Assembly (NCBI RefSeq): GCF_033807575.1
Contig: NC_084717.1
Location: 10,355,692-10,419,691 of the forward strand
Direction: 5' to 3'
Length of the DNA stretch: 64,000 nt
DNA from: Cydia pomonella
Lineage: Eukaryota; Arthropoda; Insecta; Lepidoptera; Tortricidae
Within the stretch, counting starts at the first letter, position 1. Every line of letters begins with the position of its first letter. The notes below the pieces were generated by a model. The model was not told where the DNA came from. It saw only the letters and a program-made list of their open reading frames with translations, and did not search any database. A program made the position numbers and the translations under genes. Of the stretch, positions 40,774 through 52,400 are shown piece by piece.

Positions 40774-42441
40774 GTGAGGGCAAATCTATTGAGCCCAAAC
40801 ACGATGGAGTTATGATGAGTAGATTAGGAATTATGGTGACCAACTCCTGACTCCATCATGAGACCCTGGACTTTATCTAGATTGATGATGCTCGTCAGGG
40901 CAAATCTATTGAGCCCAAACACGATGAGGTTATGATGAGTAGTTTAGGAGTTCTGGTGACCAACTCCTGACTCCATCATGAGACCCTGGACCTCATCTAG
41001 ATCGATGGTGTTCGTCAGGGCAAATCTATTGAGCCCAAACACGATGGAGTTATGATGAGTAGATTAGGAGTTCTGGTGACCAACTCCTGACTCCATCATG
41101 AGACCCTGGACCTCATCTAGATCGATGGTGCTCATCAAGGCAAATCTTTTGAGCCCAAACACGTTGGAATTATAATAAGTAGATTAAGAGTTCTAGTGAC
41201 CAACTCCTGACTCCATCATGAGACCCTGGACTTTATCTAGATTGATGATGCTCGTCAGGGCGAATCTATTGAGCCCGAACACGATGAGGTTATGATGAGT
41301 AGATTAGGAGTTCTGGTGACCAACTCCTGACTCCATCATGAGACCCTGGGCCTCATCTAGATCGATGGTGTTCATCAGGGCAAATCTATTGAGTTCAAAC
41401 ACGATGGAGTTATGATGAGTAGATTAGGAGTTCTGGTAACCAGCTCCTGACTCCATCATGAGACCCTGGACCTCATCTAGATTGATGGTGCTCGTCAGGG
41501 CAACTCTATTGAACCCAAACACGATGGAGTTATGATGAGTAGATTAGGAGTTCTGGTGACCAGCTCCTGACTCCATCATGAGACCCTGGACCTCATCTAG
41601 ATTGAAGGTGCTCGTCAGGGCAACTCTATTGAGCCCAAACACGATGGAGTTATGGTGAGTAGAGTAGGAGTTCTGGTGACCAACTCCTGACTCCATCATG
41701 AGACCCTGGACCTCATCTAGATCGATGATGCTCATCAGGGCAAATCTTTTGAGCCCAAACACGTTGGAATTATAATGAGTAGATTAGGAGTTCTAGTGAC
41801 CAACTCCTGACTCCATCATGAGACCCTGGACTTTATCTAGATTGATGATGCTCGTCAGGGCAAATCTATTGAGCCCGAACACGATGAGGTTATGATGAGT
41901 AGTTTAGGAGTTCTGGTGACCAACTCCTGACTCCATCATGAGACCCTGGGCCTCATCTAGATCGATGGTGTTCATCAGGGCAAATCTATTGAGCCCAAAC
42001 ACGATGGAGTTATGATGAGTAGATTAGGAGTTCTGGTGACCAGCTCCTGACTCCATCATGAGACCCTGGACCTCATCTAGATTGATGGTGCTCGTCAGGG
42101 CAACTCTATTGAACCCAAACACGATGGAGTTATGATGAGTAGATTAGGAGTTCTGGTGACCAGCTCCTGACTCCATCATGAGACCCTGGACCTCATCTAG
42201 ATTGAAGGTGCTCATCAGGGCAACTCTGTTGAGCCCAAACACGATGGAATTATAATGAGTAGATTAGGAGTTCTAGTGACCAACTCCTGACTCCATCATG
42301 AGACCCTGGACCTCATCTAGATTGATGGTGTTCGTCAGGGCAAATCTTTTGAGCCCAAACACGATGGGATTATAATTAGTAGATTAGGAGTTCTGGTAAC
42401 CAACTCCTGACTCCATCATGAGAACTTGGACTTCATCCGGG
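40774..42441 (-). repeat. 120-bp satellite array, reverse arm (about 13.9 units)
   Basis: The same unit as in the forward arm but in reverse orientation (GAGCCCAAACACGATGGAGT ... CTCCATCATGAGACCCTGGA). A distinctive ACGTTGGAATTATAAT/CCCGAAC variant pair recurs at 41161-41280 and 41761-41880, giving a 5-unit (600-bp) higher-order period. The junction with the forward arm is off-register, not a simple mirror. Confidence 0.95.
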
Positions 42442-42523
42442 TCAAAAATAATAATGCAAACCCTAACGTAATTTCAAGTGAAAATGCGTTTTTCAGAAAA
42501 TCGCAGACAAATAACACTAGACC

Positions 42524-42690
42524 TTACTCATAGTGTTGTGTTCCTGCCGGTGAGTAAGGATGCCAGAGCTCAACGAGGGGTGGGAGGGGGTTAGGGTCGG
42601 CAACGCGCATGTAACTCCTCTGGAGTTGCAGGCGTACATATGCGGGCCGTATGCTTGTTTGCCACCGACTTAGTATTAAAAAAAAAGTAA
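42524..42690 (+). mobile_element. non-LTR retrotransposon 3' end with poly(A)
   Basis: CCTGCCGGTGAGTAAGGATG, GGGTTAGGGTCGGCAACGCG, GGAGTTGCAGGCGTACATA and GGGCCGTATGCTTGTTTGCC then an A-run. The same tail is nested at 56950-57050 in the repeat at 56866. Truncated; no RT sequence here. Confidence 0.65.
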
Positions 42691-43532
42691 CACTGAAAAT
42701 CCATCAATAAGCGAGTCTGTTAGGCATACTGTAAACAATGAACTTTTATTAAGATTTTCTAATCGCAGTATATAGCACTTCTCGGAACTCCGTAGCTGAT
42801 TACGATCGCAACGAATGCCTGACAATCGAGCACAGGTCCGTCCTCTAAGCGCGCTCCGCGCGGACTGAGAGCGGGGCGTCGCTGCTGCGTGATTTATACG
42901 TGTTTTAAAAAAATATAAATTTACGGCAATGTACGTCCCATAGTTACGATTTTTTTTTTATAGGTTAACATAAAGTTACAGTTTGCTATAATATTATTTT
43001 TAAAGCAAAATATGCGTACAATTTGCGGAAATAAAATATAATAAAACCCTGTTTTCGCCAAAAAAATGAAGAAAACTCGGAAGGTATTTTATCAGTTTTT
43101 TCAAATGAATCTTCGATTGTTAATCATTCCAGCCCCTCGTACGAGATATGTTGAATCAAATTGTAGTCATTCATGTACCAAATGATTCTTGTTTATAGCA
43201 AAATTGAGAACCGAAACGCCACATCTCACTGCAAATTTTGGAAAAGACTCCCAAAAAACCTCATTAAAAAAGAGGTTTAAAAGAGAAAATGAAAATTTGA
43301 ACTGTTGGAGCCCCTAGTTTAGGAAACGATTATTTAAGTACGTTATCAGTTTTTGAATAAATACTAATAGTTACGTCGTAATCTTGAATGAAAAAGGAAG
43401 CATTTTACAAAATACGCTCGTCTGTAGGAATAAGGACTCTTAAGGAGTTGGCAGAGGACCGGACGAGTTGGAGATTGCTCCACCGACAAGAGCACAACTC
43501 TTAATCGAAATTAAAAACTTTCGTGAGACTTA
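42691..43532. other. no gene seen
   Basis: Contains a GC-rich patch at 42840-42890 (GCGCGCTCCGCGCGGACTGA); otherwise AT-rich. Confidence 0.4.
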
Positions 43533-43641
43533 TTTTAAAATATTTAAAGAACAACGGAGTAAATATTTAAAACATTTAAACATGTCGCCAATAGCGACGA
43601 ATAATTCACGTGAGTGTAACCGTTGTTCTTTAAATATTTTA
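43533..43641. repeat. inverted repeat, 22-bp arms
   Basis: TAAAATATTTAAAGAACAAC then GG at 43534-43555 pairs with the reverse complement at 43619-43640. ORFs of 84-87 codons on both strands across it reflect the symmetry and are not credible. Confidence 0.7.
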
Positions 43642-45197
43642 GCACAGCTCTTAAATATAAAGAAGAAGAAGAAACGTACTTCATACACAGTACAGTACAA
43701 AGTTAACCTAATTTTCTTTGCATTGAAATGACGTAAATTTACGAAACAAGTGGTGAAAAAAAAATTAAACAAATTGACAGACATTGTTATTAATGGTATA
43801 CGTCAATTCAATAAGTACCTATGTACAGCTATCTGGGAACAGTAGACCAGGTATCTACGAGTATGATCCCTAAACCATAGAAGATAGGGTTGAAGATAGT
43901 AACACAATATTTAAATGTATATTCAAAGATTTAACTAAATACATACTGTTTAAACTCGTATATCATTAATCTCTTCTCACTGTCCCAGTTAAAAATACAC
44001 ACTATATTTGATATTGCGGGTATTTGCTACTGCAGGTATATCCTTAATATACACAATTGTTTTATAATAAGATTGCCGTTCACGGCGCAGACTAAACAAG
44101 CTCTCCGAGTTGTTGACTAACGCCTGGAGACTTAACGAACGATTGATGAACGCTTTTCTACATAAACTTATCAAATAAGATTGTTTACTCGTTTTCTCTG
44201 CTTTTTATAAACAACTGAAGTTATAGAAAAGAAAATGTCATGTCGAATCACAAAATTGAAGCAAAAGTAAAAACCAACCATCGTAACCATCTGCGTCTGT
44301 CACTTCGAGTCAAATAAAGAAATTACTTTTCTGTACCTATTCATTTAGCAATTTCTTCGTCCCGTTTAGTACAGTCTTACCTTTGCAATAAGGCGAAAAA
44401 TTTAACCAAATTTTTGACGTCGACTTTATACTTCAGGGTTCAATTGCATTTTTCAAAGTCCAAAAAAATCACTATCAGTAATATAAGTAGATGGGCGCAG
44501 TAACTAAAAGTACTTAAGAAGATAGTGGAGTTAGGACCGAAAACTAATATCATACAATTTTTTGGAAGCTTCGAAGCAGAATAGGGACTAATAGTTACGT
44601 TTGTATGAAGCACCCTCGCGCGCCGTCGTTTACTTTCCTCTTAAAAGCCCTATTTTCGCAGGCGGTTATCCAACCCGCACAAGCGGTGTTCAGAGATTTG
44701 AATTCAAACATATGACGATGTATAGGACCGTCCACATGTGCGCGTTTTCTAAGTGACGTGTCGCCAGACGCTACGCGTAACGAACACATCTCAAAGGAAG
44801 TGGAACTGTAACACTAAGTCCTAATAATAGCCGAATGTAATGTTATGTGAATGTGCGTGGTTGAACACTCACCAAGTACGTGTGACTGACTCACGGCACG
44901 CGTCATTCAGGTAAAAGGTACGCAGGATTTGATAACATTACAAGCAGATTAATCAGAGATAAACTACTTTATTAGGTTTACAGTAGGAAAAATGCACGTC
45001 CAAATGTATATGTTTTAGTAAGTACCAAAACACTTATTATATTAGAAGCAAAGAATATTATTATATTAAAACTATAGATTTTCAAAATGGATGTGTCAGG
45101 CCACGCACGAAGGAGTGAAGTGGTTTGTTATCAATTCTTATCAGCACCTCATCGATCGTCATTGCAAAACTTTACTGTTTAGTGTAGGTAGTAGGTA
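43642..45197. other. no gene seen
   Basis: AT-rich; a 64-codon minus-strand ORF at 44595-44789 has no recognisable domain. Confidence 0.4.
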
Positions 45198-45405
45198 CAG
45201 TCAGCATCAAAAGTAGCGGATCAAACAAGGTTTCTAAAGTATTCTGTAACAGCTTAACAAAATGTGGTGGTTGTAAAACAATTGTTACGTTAAAAGATAT
45301 ACTTTTCTACGTAAATTTTAGAGATTTATCTATATTTGGAAAAGTTATCCGGAATATCAGATATTTTTGAGGCGTTGTTTCATCCGCTACTATTGATGCT
45401 GACCC
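45198..45405. mobile_element. CAGTCAGCATC MITE, copy 3 (TA target)
   Basis: CAGTCAGCATCAAAAGTAGC to TTGATGCTGACCC with flanking TA. Interior as in copy 2 (34324). Confidence 0.8.
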
Positions 45406-46009
45406 TACAATAAATACTAAGTGATTTAAAAAATTGGTTTGGTGGTTTATATCTTAGTTTAAATAAGGGATATAGGTAGTTTTGGCACCAGTGACCGACA
45501 GGGATCCAGTAACCGATACTTTTATTTTTTATTAAAGCAAATAAGGGTAGGCTTCCTATCCTTATTTTTTGGATAAAAAATAGAAGTGTTGGTTACAGAT
45601 TCCCTGTCGATCACTGGTCCGTTACTTACGGTTCAATTTGTACTGGTTATTGGTCAATTGCAATTAATGGTCGGCCAACACATATTCTATTGCTATTTAT
45701 GTTAAGATGATTTCTTGCATAAAATGATCACTAGTTTCTGTTATTTTGAAGTCTTAACGTCTAATTGCATTCCATTATACTGCTGTTTCCGTAATACCGT
45801 ATTCGATTCAGCGACACTAACCACGAACACACATAACTGACCATCAGCAAACCTTATCTCATTGCAATAAGGTTCCCCTATGACAGTTAACTTCGTCGAC
45901 TATAGTAGTGCGTCATCGCATAACAGTCGTAACAGTCACTGAAAAACTCATTCAATTGTTTACCTTATTCGGATTTAACAGATTCCAAATTCAAACTGTT
46001 TTTCCAATG
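45406..46009. other. no gene; half copy of the 28051 MITE
   Basis: GGTTCAATTTGTACTGGTTA, CAATTGCAATTAATGG and TCGGCCAACAC at 45630-45682 correspond to the right half of the hAT-type MITE at 28051. An inverted pair GGATCCAGTAACCGATACTT / ACAGATTCCCTGTCGATCAC-type motif spans about 45485-45615. Confidence 0.45.
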
Positions 46010-46260
46010 TTACGGCTGGTGTAATGGTGTGAAGGGCCGAGTACGTGAATTTGGGCCACGGGGCTACAGCGGGCCAAGGGCGGGCAAAGGCACGGCCTTG
46101 CAGCATGATTATTGCGAAGGACGGCGATACCCGTCGATATGCGTCGCTGGCTTGTATAGACGTTGTAGAGGCGATGCCGAATTACCGATGGCACGCCGTT
46201 TATCTCTGGGTGTTTTTTTGGCCTGCGAGTTGGAGAATTGGTCCGACTTTTTACATAATG
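46010..46260. repeat. GC-rich unidentified block
   Basis: GGGCCACGGGGCTACAGCGG, GGACGGCGATACCCGTCGAT and CCGAATTACCGATGGCACGC. Open on both strands for about 90-100 codons (46029-46334 plus, 45991-46281 minus), but there is no domain on either. It looks like an isolated piece of a dispersed element. Confidence 0.35.
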
Positions 46261-47214
46261 ATCAGTTTTATTTTCAGACATGTACTTATAAAATATACCT
46301 TGAGCCGCAATTAATCTTACTCCTATTCCTTTAACTGTTTTTTAGGTAATGGTAGTGTATACGGGTAATTTCGGAAATTGGATAATCCCGCTAAATAATT
46401 TATAAATCACTCATATTCCATTGTAATAAGAGTCCCTTTTCGGAATATCTGCCACTTTTTAGTGTTTCTTCCTTTCTGAATTACCCTTACTAATAGGTAA
46501 CCCAAGAAAATTGATTGTGAAGGTGGGAAAGGAACTTGTATGTTTCTATAAGTCTTATCCGGATATCGCATTTATTGTAGAGAGTGGTGGCATTACTTCA
46601 AGCGTGTGGTATGCCGCCTTCCAATACGCATCCAGTGAAGCGTAGAAGCTTAAGGTAAGCGCCTTAATTGCCCAAAAATACTGAAATTATATTTAAGACC
46701 AGCTAGGTGTGCCTTGACACGACATGTATTTTTAATGTAGGAAAAAATATCCAACGAATTGAGAATTTGCTCCTACTGAATCACCAGATTGAGATATGGT
46801 ATTTCAAATGCTAGACACTAATTATGTGATAGTTATAAATTGAAGCAAATTTACTGTGTCTATTTAAAAGATCAACCAGAAAAAATCAACCTATTTTAAG
46901 AATATAATAATATTAATCTCCGAGATTTTTCATTGTCACTCGAATTTATGCTTGCTAACTGTGTCCCATTTTTCGCAAAACAACTTCCGGAATGCTCGCA
47001 AAATAGTATCACATTAAATAAATCTCTGACGATTTTATGTTTACCAGCCGCTCCCCGGTCTTGTAAGTTGGCAGCCACCTCCCTTCCAAACTCATTAGCG
47101 AATTTCAAGCATAAAAATATCGCGTGACGTGCGTTTGTGTATATTTCAGGGCGCCTAAACAGTCCAAACTGTCTAGACCCGTCAGACCCCCCGGAGATTA
47201 TCGAAGTCTTTACA
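46261..47214. other. no confident gene
   Basis: A 116-codon minus-strand ORF at 46896-47246 (NEFGREVAANLQDRGAAGKH) has plausible composition but no recognised domain, promoter or splice sites. It runs into the repeat at 47215. Confidence 0.3.
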
Positions 47215-47910
47215 AATAAAAACCGGCCAAGAGCATGTCGGGCCACGCTTAGTGTAGGGTTCCGTAGTTACTCTTCCGTCACAATAAGCTAAACTGGAGC
47301 TTAAAGTATAGTAAATTGTTAACCAAGGGATGAAATGGTACCTTTCACGCGAGTTAAACAAATAGGCAAATTTACATAATCAGTCAGTACCTAATTAAAG
47401 TGTTTTTACTATGAAGAGGAAACTTTTTGCGATAACTCAAAAACAGCTAAACTGATCATGTCCGCTATAGTTTTCATTTTCTTAAGCTCTACTTCCACGA
47501 TTTTTTTCATATTTTTTGGACCTATGGTTCAAAAGTTAGAGGGGGGGGGGACACTTTTTTTTTTTCTTTCGGAGCGACTATCTCCGAATATATTCACTTT
47601 ATCAAAAAATGTTTGTTGAAGACCCCTATTAGTTTTGAAAGACCTTTCCAACGATACCCCACACTGTTGGGTTGAAGCAAAAAAAAAAAAATCACCCCCA
47701 CTTTACGTGTAGGGGAGGTACCCTCAAAAAAATTAAATTTTTAGATTTTATTGTACGGCTTTGTCGGCTTTATTGATTTATATATCCATGCTGAATTTCA
47801 GCTTTCTAGCACTAACGACCACGGAGCAAAGCCTCGGACAGACAGACAGACAGACAGACGGACATGGCGAAACTATAAGGGTTCCTAGTTGACTACGGAA
47901 CCCTAAAAAG
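47215..47910. repeat. GGGTTCCGTA dispersed repeat, copy C
   Basis: AAACCGGCCAAGAGCATGTC, GGGTTCCGTAGTTACTC, a G9 run, CCCACACTGTTGGG, (GACA)n at 47836-47862, and the end GACTACGGAACCCTAAAAAG. Confidence 0.8.
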
Positions 47911-48219
47911 GGGAATATTTCCTCGATGGCAGAGGTCATACGATACTGGTTTATGGACTGTGTATTCGCATTTGCTGGCACTGACATCCAAAGCTAAATA
48001 AACAATATAAACATGGGTTGCGGAATTCGACAACTCTAATCTTGTCCTCGCATGATACAGACGAATGTCGAATGAAATATTTGATAGCAAAAATCCGACG
48101 AAAATATTTAGGCGTAGAAAAACTATCATACATTTGTTATAATGCCATTTGATATCATATTATATGTTAAAATGTGATTTTTATTACTTAACGTTTCTTT
48201 TATTATATTGTGATTTCAT

Positions 48220-48591
48220 CTAAACTGTCATTGATATAATGCCTATTGTAATATAATTTTGACGGTCTTGCTTGCTTTTCCATATCTTAATATTTTTCTT
48301 CATTACAGCTGATTGAATTTCTTCATCGGTCCAGTTCCCATCTACTGTAATTTCCAGCTCTGTACAGAATTCTATCGCATCCTTTTCAATTGAGTATTTG
48401 TTCCGGTTTCTATCATGTGTTACTATTGCCTTTATTAAGTGGTCGCTATTATTACCCCCGTGAAGTTGACCACCCCAAATCGTTTGCCCGCAAATGGCAT
48501 ATCTATATCGTTTGTTCATCGTTAGTTCATGTTTGTTCAGTAGGTAAAATCGTAAGGACCCGATTTTAACATGCATTTTTTTTAAAAACAA
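48220..48591 (-). CDS. unrecognised 123-residue ORF beside the 147-bp array
   Basis: Encodes MFLKKMHVKIGSLRFYLLNK at its start, which is simply the first unit of the adjacent repeat array read in reverse. It continues with KRYRYAICGQTIWGGQLHGG and a non-repetitive C-terminal part (DHLIKAIVTHDRNRNKYSIE, WTDEEIQSAVMKKNIKIWKS). The latter has mixed, protein-like composition without low complexity, so it may be a fragment of a larger protein, possibly transposon-encoded. I do not recognise a family. The CATTTGCGGGC motif within it recurs in each 171-bp unit to the right. The ATG lies in repeat sequence, so the start is doubtful. Confidence 0.3.
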   Translation of the reverse strand: MFLKKMHVKIGSLRFYLLNKHELTMNKRYRYAICGQTIWGGQLHGGNNSDHLIKAIVTHDRNRNKYSIEKDAIEFCTELEITVDGNWTDEEIQSAVMKKNIKIWKSKQDRQNYITIGIISMTV

Positions 48592-49160
48592 AATGGGGTG
48601 GCTGTCTTCACGCTAGCCACCCCAAACCACTTTTTGTAATTTTTTTTTGTCTAAATATCAAGATTTTCGTTAGTTCATCATTATTCAGGCATTAAAATCG
48701 TAAGGACCCGATTCCTTCATTTTTTTTTTCATTTTTTTTGTGGGGTGGCTGTCTTCACGCTAGCCACCCCAAACCACTTTTTGTAATTTTTTTTGGTCTA
48801 GATAGCAAGATATTCGTTAGTTCATGTTTGTTCAGGCATTAAAATCGTAAGGACCCGATTACTTCATTTTTTTTTTCATTTTTTTTGTGGGGTGGCTGTC
48901 TTCACGCTAGCCACCCCAAACCACTTTTTGTAATTTTTTTTGGTCTAGATAGCAAGATATTCGTTAGTTCATGTTTGTTCAGGCATTAAAATCGTAAGGA
49001 CCCGATTCCTTCATTTTTTATTTTATTTTTTAAAGTGCTTTGGGGTGGCTAGCGTGAAGACAGCCACCCCAAACCACTTTTTGTAAGTTTTTTTGGTCTA
49101 AATCGCAAGATATTCGTTGGTTCACGTTTGTTCAGGCATTTAAATCGTTCCGATCTCATA
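48520..49160. repeat. tandem array of about 147-153 bp, with hairpin in each unit
   Basis: Unit starts CGTTAGTTCATGTTTGTTCA at 48520, 48668, 48815, 48962 and 49115 (the last partial). Each has the box ATCGTAAGGACCCGA and a hairpin GGGGTGGC...GCCACCCC with a 13-base loop. In the unit at 48962 the loop (about 49041-49071) is inverted relative to the other three. Confidence 0.9.
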
Positions 49161-49256
49161 AAATTTGCCATAAAAAAATAAAATCGAAAAATTCATACGG
49201 AGACGCAACAAGCAATCGAGATAGATACAAACGATTCTATGGACTAAATAGAAAAC

Positions 49257-49318
49257 TATAGACCATATATATGGTCTATAGGTTAAAACTGTAACAGTTA
49301 TATAACCGTTACAGTTTT
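49257..49318. repeat. two adjacent palindromes
   Basis: TATAGACCATATATGGTCTATA-like palindrome at about 49257-49280, and AAAACTGTAACAG paired with CGGTTACAG-type CTGTTACAGTTTT at 49285-49318, in the junction between the 147-bp and 171-bp arrays. Confidence 0.6.
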
Positions 49319-49429
49319 CAAAGTGGTGTAGCTGTCTTCACACTAACCACCCCAACCCGAAATCAGCCAGAGAAAAATAAAACTTGAAAATTTGAATAAA
49401 TCAACTTATGTACCTTATTCAACGGCTAA

Positions 49430-52400
49430 AAAAATAATGAGAATCGGGTCCTTACGATGTCACTTGCAGAATATCGTCAACTGACCATGTTGATTCAAGA
49501 CAGATAGGTCATTTGCGGGCGTTAAAATCAGATTTGCCAGAAAAAAATAATACTTGAAAATTTGAATAACTCATTTTATGCTCCAAAGTCAAAGACTGAA
49601 AAAAATAGTCAGAGTCGGGTCCTTACGATGCCACTTGCAGAATAACGTCTTTGGACCATGCTTATTCAAGATAGATAAGTCATTTGCGGGCGTTCAAAAC
49701 AGATTTGCCAGAAAAAAATAATATTTGAAAACTTTAATAACCCAACATATGCTCCCAGGTCGAAGGCTGCAAAAAATAGTCAGAGTCGGGTCCTTACGAT
49801 GCCACTTGCAGAATATCGCCAATGGATCATGTTTATTTAAGGCAGATAAGTCATTTGCGGGCGCTCAAAACAGATTTGCCAGAAAAAAATAATATTTGAA
49901 AACTTTAATAACCCAACATATGCTCCTAGGTCGAAGGCTGAAAAAAATAGTCAGAGTCGGGTCTTTACGATGCCACTCACACAATGTCGTAACTAGATCA
50001 TGCTTATTCAAGGTAGATAAGTCATTTGCGACCGCTCAAAACAGATTTGCCAGAAAAAAAAAATATTTGTAAACTTTAATAACCCAACATATGCTCCTAG
50101 GTCGAAGGCTGAAAAAAATAGTCAGAGTCGGGTCCTTACGAAGCTACTTGCAGACTATCGTCACTGGATTATGCTTATTCAAGGCACATAAGTCATTAGC
50201 GGGCGCTCAAAACAGATTTGCCAGAAAAAAATAATATTTGAAAACTTTAATAATCCAACATATGCTCCTAGGTCGAAGGCTGAAAAAAATAGTCAGAGTC
50301 GGGTCCTTACGATGCCACTTGCAGAATATCATCATTGAATCAAGCTTATTCAAGGCAGATAAGTCATTTGCGGGCGCTCAAAACAGATTTGCCAGAAAAA
50401 AATAATATTTGAAAACTTTAATAACCCAACATATGCTCCTAGGTCGAAGGCTGAAAAAAATAGTCAGAGTCGGGTCCTTACGATGCCACTCACAGAATGT
50501 CGTAACTAGATCATGCTTATTCAAGGTAGATAAGTCATTTGCGGGCGCTCAAAACAGATTTGCCAGAAAAAAATAATAATAGAAAACTTTAATAACCCAA
50601 CATATGCTGCTAGGTCGAAGGCTGAAAAAAAAAGTCAGAGTCAGGTCCTTACGATGCCACTTGCAGAATATCGTCACTAGACTATGGTTATTCAAGGCAG
50701 ATAAGTCATTTGCGGGCGCTCGAAACAGATTTGCCAGAAAAAAATAATATTTGAAAACTTTAATAACCCAACATATGCTCCTAGGTCGAAGGCTGAAAAA
50801 AATAGACAGAGTCGGGTCCTTACGATGCCACTTGCAGACTATCGTCACTAGATTAAGCTTATTCAAGGCACATAAGTCATTAGCGGGCGCTCAAAACAGA
50901 TTTGCCAGAAAAAAATAATATTTGAAAACTTTAATAACCCAACATATGCTCCTAGGTCGAAGGCTGAAAAAAATAGTCAGAGTCGGGTCCTTACGATGCC
51001 ACTCACAGAATGTCGTAACTAGATCATGCTTATTCAAGGTAGATAAGTAATTTGCGGGCGCTCAAAACAGATTTGCCAGAAAAAAAAAATATTTGAAAAC
51101 TTTAATAACCCAACATATGCTCCTAGGTCGAAGGCTGAAAAAAATAGTCAGAGTCAGGTCCTTACGATGCCACTTGCAGAATATCATCACTAGACTATGT
51201 TTATTCAAGGCAGATAAGTCATTTGCGGGCGCTCGAAACAAATTTGCCAGAAAAAAATAATATTTGAAAACTTTAATAACCCAACATATGCTCCTAGGTC
51301 GAAGGCTGAAAAAAATAGTCAGAGTCGGGTCCTTACGATGCCACTTGCAGAATATCATCACTGCATCAAGCTTATTCAAGGCAGATAAGTCATTTGCGGG
51401 CGCTCAAAACAGATTTGCCAGAAAAAAATAATATTTGAAAACTTTAATAACCCAACATATGCTCCTAGGTCGAAGGCTGAAAAAATAGTCAGAGTCGGGT
51501 CCTTACGATGCCACTCACAGAATGTCGTCACTAATCCATGCTTATTCAAGGTAGATAAGTAATTTGCGGGCGCTCAAAACAGATTTGCCAGAAAAAAATA
51601 ATATTTGAAAACTTTAATAACCCAACATATGCTCCTAGGTCGAAGGCTGAAAAAAATAGTCACAGTCGGGTCCTTACGATGCCACTTGCAGAATATCGTC
51701 ACTAAATCAAGCTTATTCACGGCAGATAAGTCATTTGCAGGCGCTCGAAACAGATTTGCCAGAAAAAAATAATATTTGAAAACTTTAATAACCCAACATA
51801 TGCTCCTAGGTCGAAGGCTGAAAAAAATAGTCAGAGTCGGGTCCTTACGAAGCCACTTGCAGAATATCGTCACTAGATTATGCTTATTCAAGGCACATAA
51901 GTCATTAGCGGGCGCTCAAAACAGATTTGCCAGAAAAAAATAATATTTGAAAACTTTAATAACCCAACATATGCTCCTAGGTCGAAGGCTGAAAAAAATA
52001 GTCAGAGTTGGGTCCTTACGATGCCACTTGCAGAATATCATCATTGAATCAAGCTAATTCAAGGCAGATAAGTCATTTGCGGGCGCTCAAAACAGATTTG
52101 CCAGAAAAAAATAATATTTGAAAACTTTAATAACCCAACATATGCTCCTAGGTCGAAGGCTGAAAAAAATAGTCAGAGTCGGGTCCTTACGATGCCACTC
52201 ACAGAATGTCGTAACTAGATCATGCTTATTCAAGGTAGATAAGTAATTTGCGGGCGCTCAAAACAGATTTGCCAGAAAAAAATAATAATAGAAAACTTTA
52301 ATAACCCAACATATGCTGCTAGGTCGAAGGCTGAAAAAAATAGTCAGAGTCAGGTCCTTACGATGCCACTTGCAGAATATCGTCACTAGACTATGGTTAT

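Noticed and set aside
39337..41762. ORFs within the 120-bp array taken as genes
   Set aside because: They are short, occur only where single units lose the usual stop, and follow the exact satellite period.
46029..46334. Possible protein of about 100 residues in a GC-rich block
   Set aside because: Both strands are open over the same stretch, neither has a domain, and it resembles dispersed-repeat sequence.
48520..49160. Regular repeats with hairpins as a CRISPR-like array
   Set aside because: Whole units are repeated without unique spacers, and the genome is eukaryotic.
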